Positions 62,108 to 64,000 of a stretch of DNA of 64,000 nt are shown here, one piece after another. Location of the stretch: NCBI GenBank assembly GCA_027886175.1, contig JAJNNQ010000006.1:12344001-12408000 (forward strand), given 5' to 3'. This DNA is from Phylloscopus collybita (Eukaryota; Chordata; Aves; Passeriformes; Phylloscopidae). Numbering within the stretch: position 1 is the first letter of the stretch; each line of letters begins with the position of its first letter. The notes below the pieces were generated by a model. It searched no databases. It had not been told where the DNA came from and saw only the letters and a program-made list of their open reading frames with translations. Both the position numbers and the translations under genes were made by a program.

Positions 62108-64000
62108 GTAAGAACACTTTTTATCCATTCTCTCCATTTGTTAGAAACAAATGCAAGTAGTGATGCTGTTAACTGTCAAAGTTTCAGAGAGACTCCTATG
62201 TTATGTAGGGTTAGGTTCTTCCAGCTGCATCTTAGGATCTGGGGATTTCTTTCAAACAACTGCAGCCTTCTTCCCATTGGTGTTTTGTGGGGTTTTGTTT
62301 GTTTGCTTGCGGTGTTGTTTGGTGGGTTTTTTTGTTTGGTTTGGTTTGGTTTGGTTTGGGGATTTTTCTTGGTTCTCCTTCCCTCAAACACATCCTGTTA
62401 AGATAAAATTATACAGAATATATTAGACTGCTGCCAAAGTTCTATGGGCATTTATAAGGACAGGAAACAAGAAAAATGAATAAACACTCAAAATTTCTCA
62501 GGACATTTGTTGTATTTATCTTACTGAACTGCTTGTGTAAGTATTAAATTAACTGTGTGATGCTTCAGAAATGTTAGCCATATTATTAAGTAGCATGATA
62601 TTGTTTAAACTCCAAGTACATAGGGTACTAAGAGATATTAATATTCTGCAGCTCGTTTGTAATAGTCTGATCATTTTTTCCTCTATTTTTTCTGGTCAAT
62701 AGACAGTTAACTGTGCAACAGTAGTCCTGTATTTTTTGAAATACAGCTATTTTTTCCCTCTTCAGATTGTGTAGCACTTAGTTTTGCTCAGATATTCTCT
62801 AATAACTCCAATTTTAAATATGTTGCTGGGCAACTAGGTTTCCAGCAGGCTCATCAGAAAACCAGCAAGCAGATCAGCATTTAAAACCTGCAAGTCACTG
62901 ATCTTTCCTAACATAATTTTTGCAGTATTTTATGGTGGTAATATTTTCATATTTTGAAAACCAGCATGTAATTAAGCAATGCCTTTAACAGATGATAAGT
63001 AGTCACAACATGGGGCATAAGCAATATATAAGAAGTGCTTATGTTAATATTAAGTTGATCTAAGGGGTATTACCAGGGATAAGGCATAACCAATAGGCAC
63101 ACATTTTTGTATTTTATGATGCTGTGTACCTGTCAGTGGACTAGATCAAAAAGGTAAGTTCTGTAGGATGCAATAAATATTTTATGGCTCTAAATCTCAA
63201 GGCATAGGGGATGACTTGCACTTTTTTTGGTTATGTGCTACTATTTCCATGATACATTTTCAATGTCCATTAATTTATGCTGCTTAAAAAGCAGACTGTA
63301 TACTATGATGAATGTTTACCTATTTTCTGTTGGTATGATGCAAGAGAAACCCCATTTGAATTTTTCCTTAAAATAAAAAAATTAAAAGGAGAAGAGGCCT
63401 TTAGCTCTGCTGTACAGTGGAATATCAATAGTACTATTTCTTTTGTTCTTAAAATAACTTCTCTCTGTACCAGCGGAAGGAAGCAAAAAAGCCCCCAACT
63501 TAAAAGTAGGAAAAGGGGAGGTTTTTCAACTCCTTGGAAGAAGGTTATTCAATTGATTCACTGGCTTCAGACAGTGTGGGCAGCATGTGGGCTTTTGGCA
63601 TGCAGAAAATGTTAAGGAGGCACATGGATATTAAATGTATATGATGTTTTTGTCATAGAAAACACATTATTTATAGGCACATGAAATTAAAATGTTTTTC
63701 TTCCAATATGGACATTAAAAAGCCCCCAAATTAAGGTAAATTTAGCCTGCAGCAGTGCAGGGTATTTGTATCTTTAGTCATGGTAGTTACAATAATGGAA
63801 AACATCTTGTTTATATAAATCCAAAAGTTTTCTAACATCAAATCTATTTTTAGTTATGGAAAATGTAGTTTGGAAGTGTTGTCAACTTTGGTGGCATCTT
63901 TGGGGCTGGAAAAGCAGGGAAGTCAGAGCCAAAAGTGATTTTGGTTTAGCAAATACTTAGGATACCCTGACGTAAGTTTTCATATTGTTAACTCTTTGTA
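62108..64000 (+). other. UCHL3: UCHL3 intron 7 (5' part)
   Basis: AT-rich with a (TTTGG)n repeat near 62334-62360. The next coding exon, expected to begin by completing Asp184 and to encode the conserved RKPFPINHG region, is not found before 64000. An open frame at 63277-63615 is not UCHL3. Confidence 0.8.
62334..62360 (+). repeat. (TTTGG)n simple repeat
   Basis: Five TTTGG units ending in a GGGG run. Confidence 0.9.

Noticed and set aside
62151..62426. Hydrophobic open frames just after UCHL3 exon 7
   Set aside because: Produced by the TTTGG simple repeat; the hydrophobicity is a composition effect.
1..64000. CRISPR arrays, operons, phage or bacterial systems
   Set aside because: The window is vertebrate nuclear DNA with spliced genes; no regularly spaced repeats or prokaryotic gene organisation were seen.

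Overview
The window looks like avian nuclear DNA. It is AT-rich intronic and intergenic sequence with three CpG-island promoters, spliced genes with GT-AG introns, several CR1 LINE tails of the type abundant in birds, and solo LTRs resembling avian endogenous retroviruses. The gene order TBC1D4 (minus), COMMD6 (minus), UCHL3 (plus) matches the conserved vertebrate block on human 13q22. I cannot name the species.

Layout. 1-3956 is the start of TBC1D4 intron 1 (gene on minus); 3957-4436 is TBC1D4 coding exon 1 (160 codons), inside a CpG island at about 3420-5160. 5161-16500 is intergenic, with one solo LTR (about 11958-12548), simple repeats and no convincing gene. 16500-21480 is the complete COMMD6 gene on minus: six coding exons summing to 558 nt (185 aa), a polyadenylation signal 67 nt past the stop, and a CpG-island promoter with two CCAAT boxes. 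21500-26160 is the COMMD6-UCHL3 spacer, filled with CR1 copies, an LTR-like element, an AT-rich repeat cluster and a U2 snRNA fragment. 26160-26920 is the UCHL3 CpG island. UCHL3 runs from 26757 to beyond the right edge: seven coding exons are present, including a 12-nt second exon and a 22-kb intron 6. The last exons lie outside the window.

The three genes are cell-biological neighbours, not an operon. TBC1D4/AS160 is an Akt-regulated Rab-GAP controlling GLUT4 traffic. COMMD6 is a subunit of the COMMD/Commander assembly linked to endosomal recycling and NF-kB control. UCHL3 is a ubiquitin/NEDD8 C-terminal hydrolase. All catalytic or signature residues expected in the visible exons are intact.

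The most unusual item is a CpG-dense 207-nt block at 53498-53704 in UCHL3 intron 6. It is bounded by an AG acceptor and a GTAAGT donor, is stop-free, and is phase 0 at both ends. If spliced in, it would add 69 residues exactly at the E158/A159 junction, in the active-site crossover loop. This is a hypothesis; a decayed repeat read on the other strand is a serious alternative. Other points worth attention are a GC donor at TBC1D4 exon 1, an avian COMMD6 with its N-terminal domain, a 50-bp-spaced CCAAT direct repeat, two same-family solo LTRs in opposite orientation, and several perfect hairpins.
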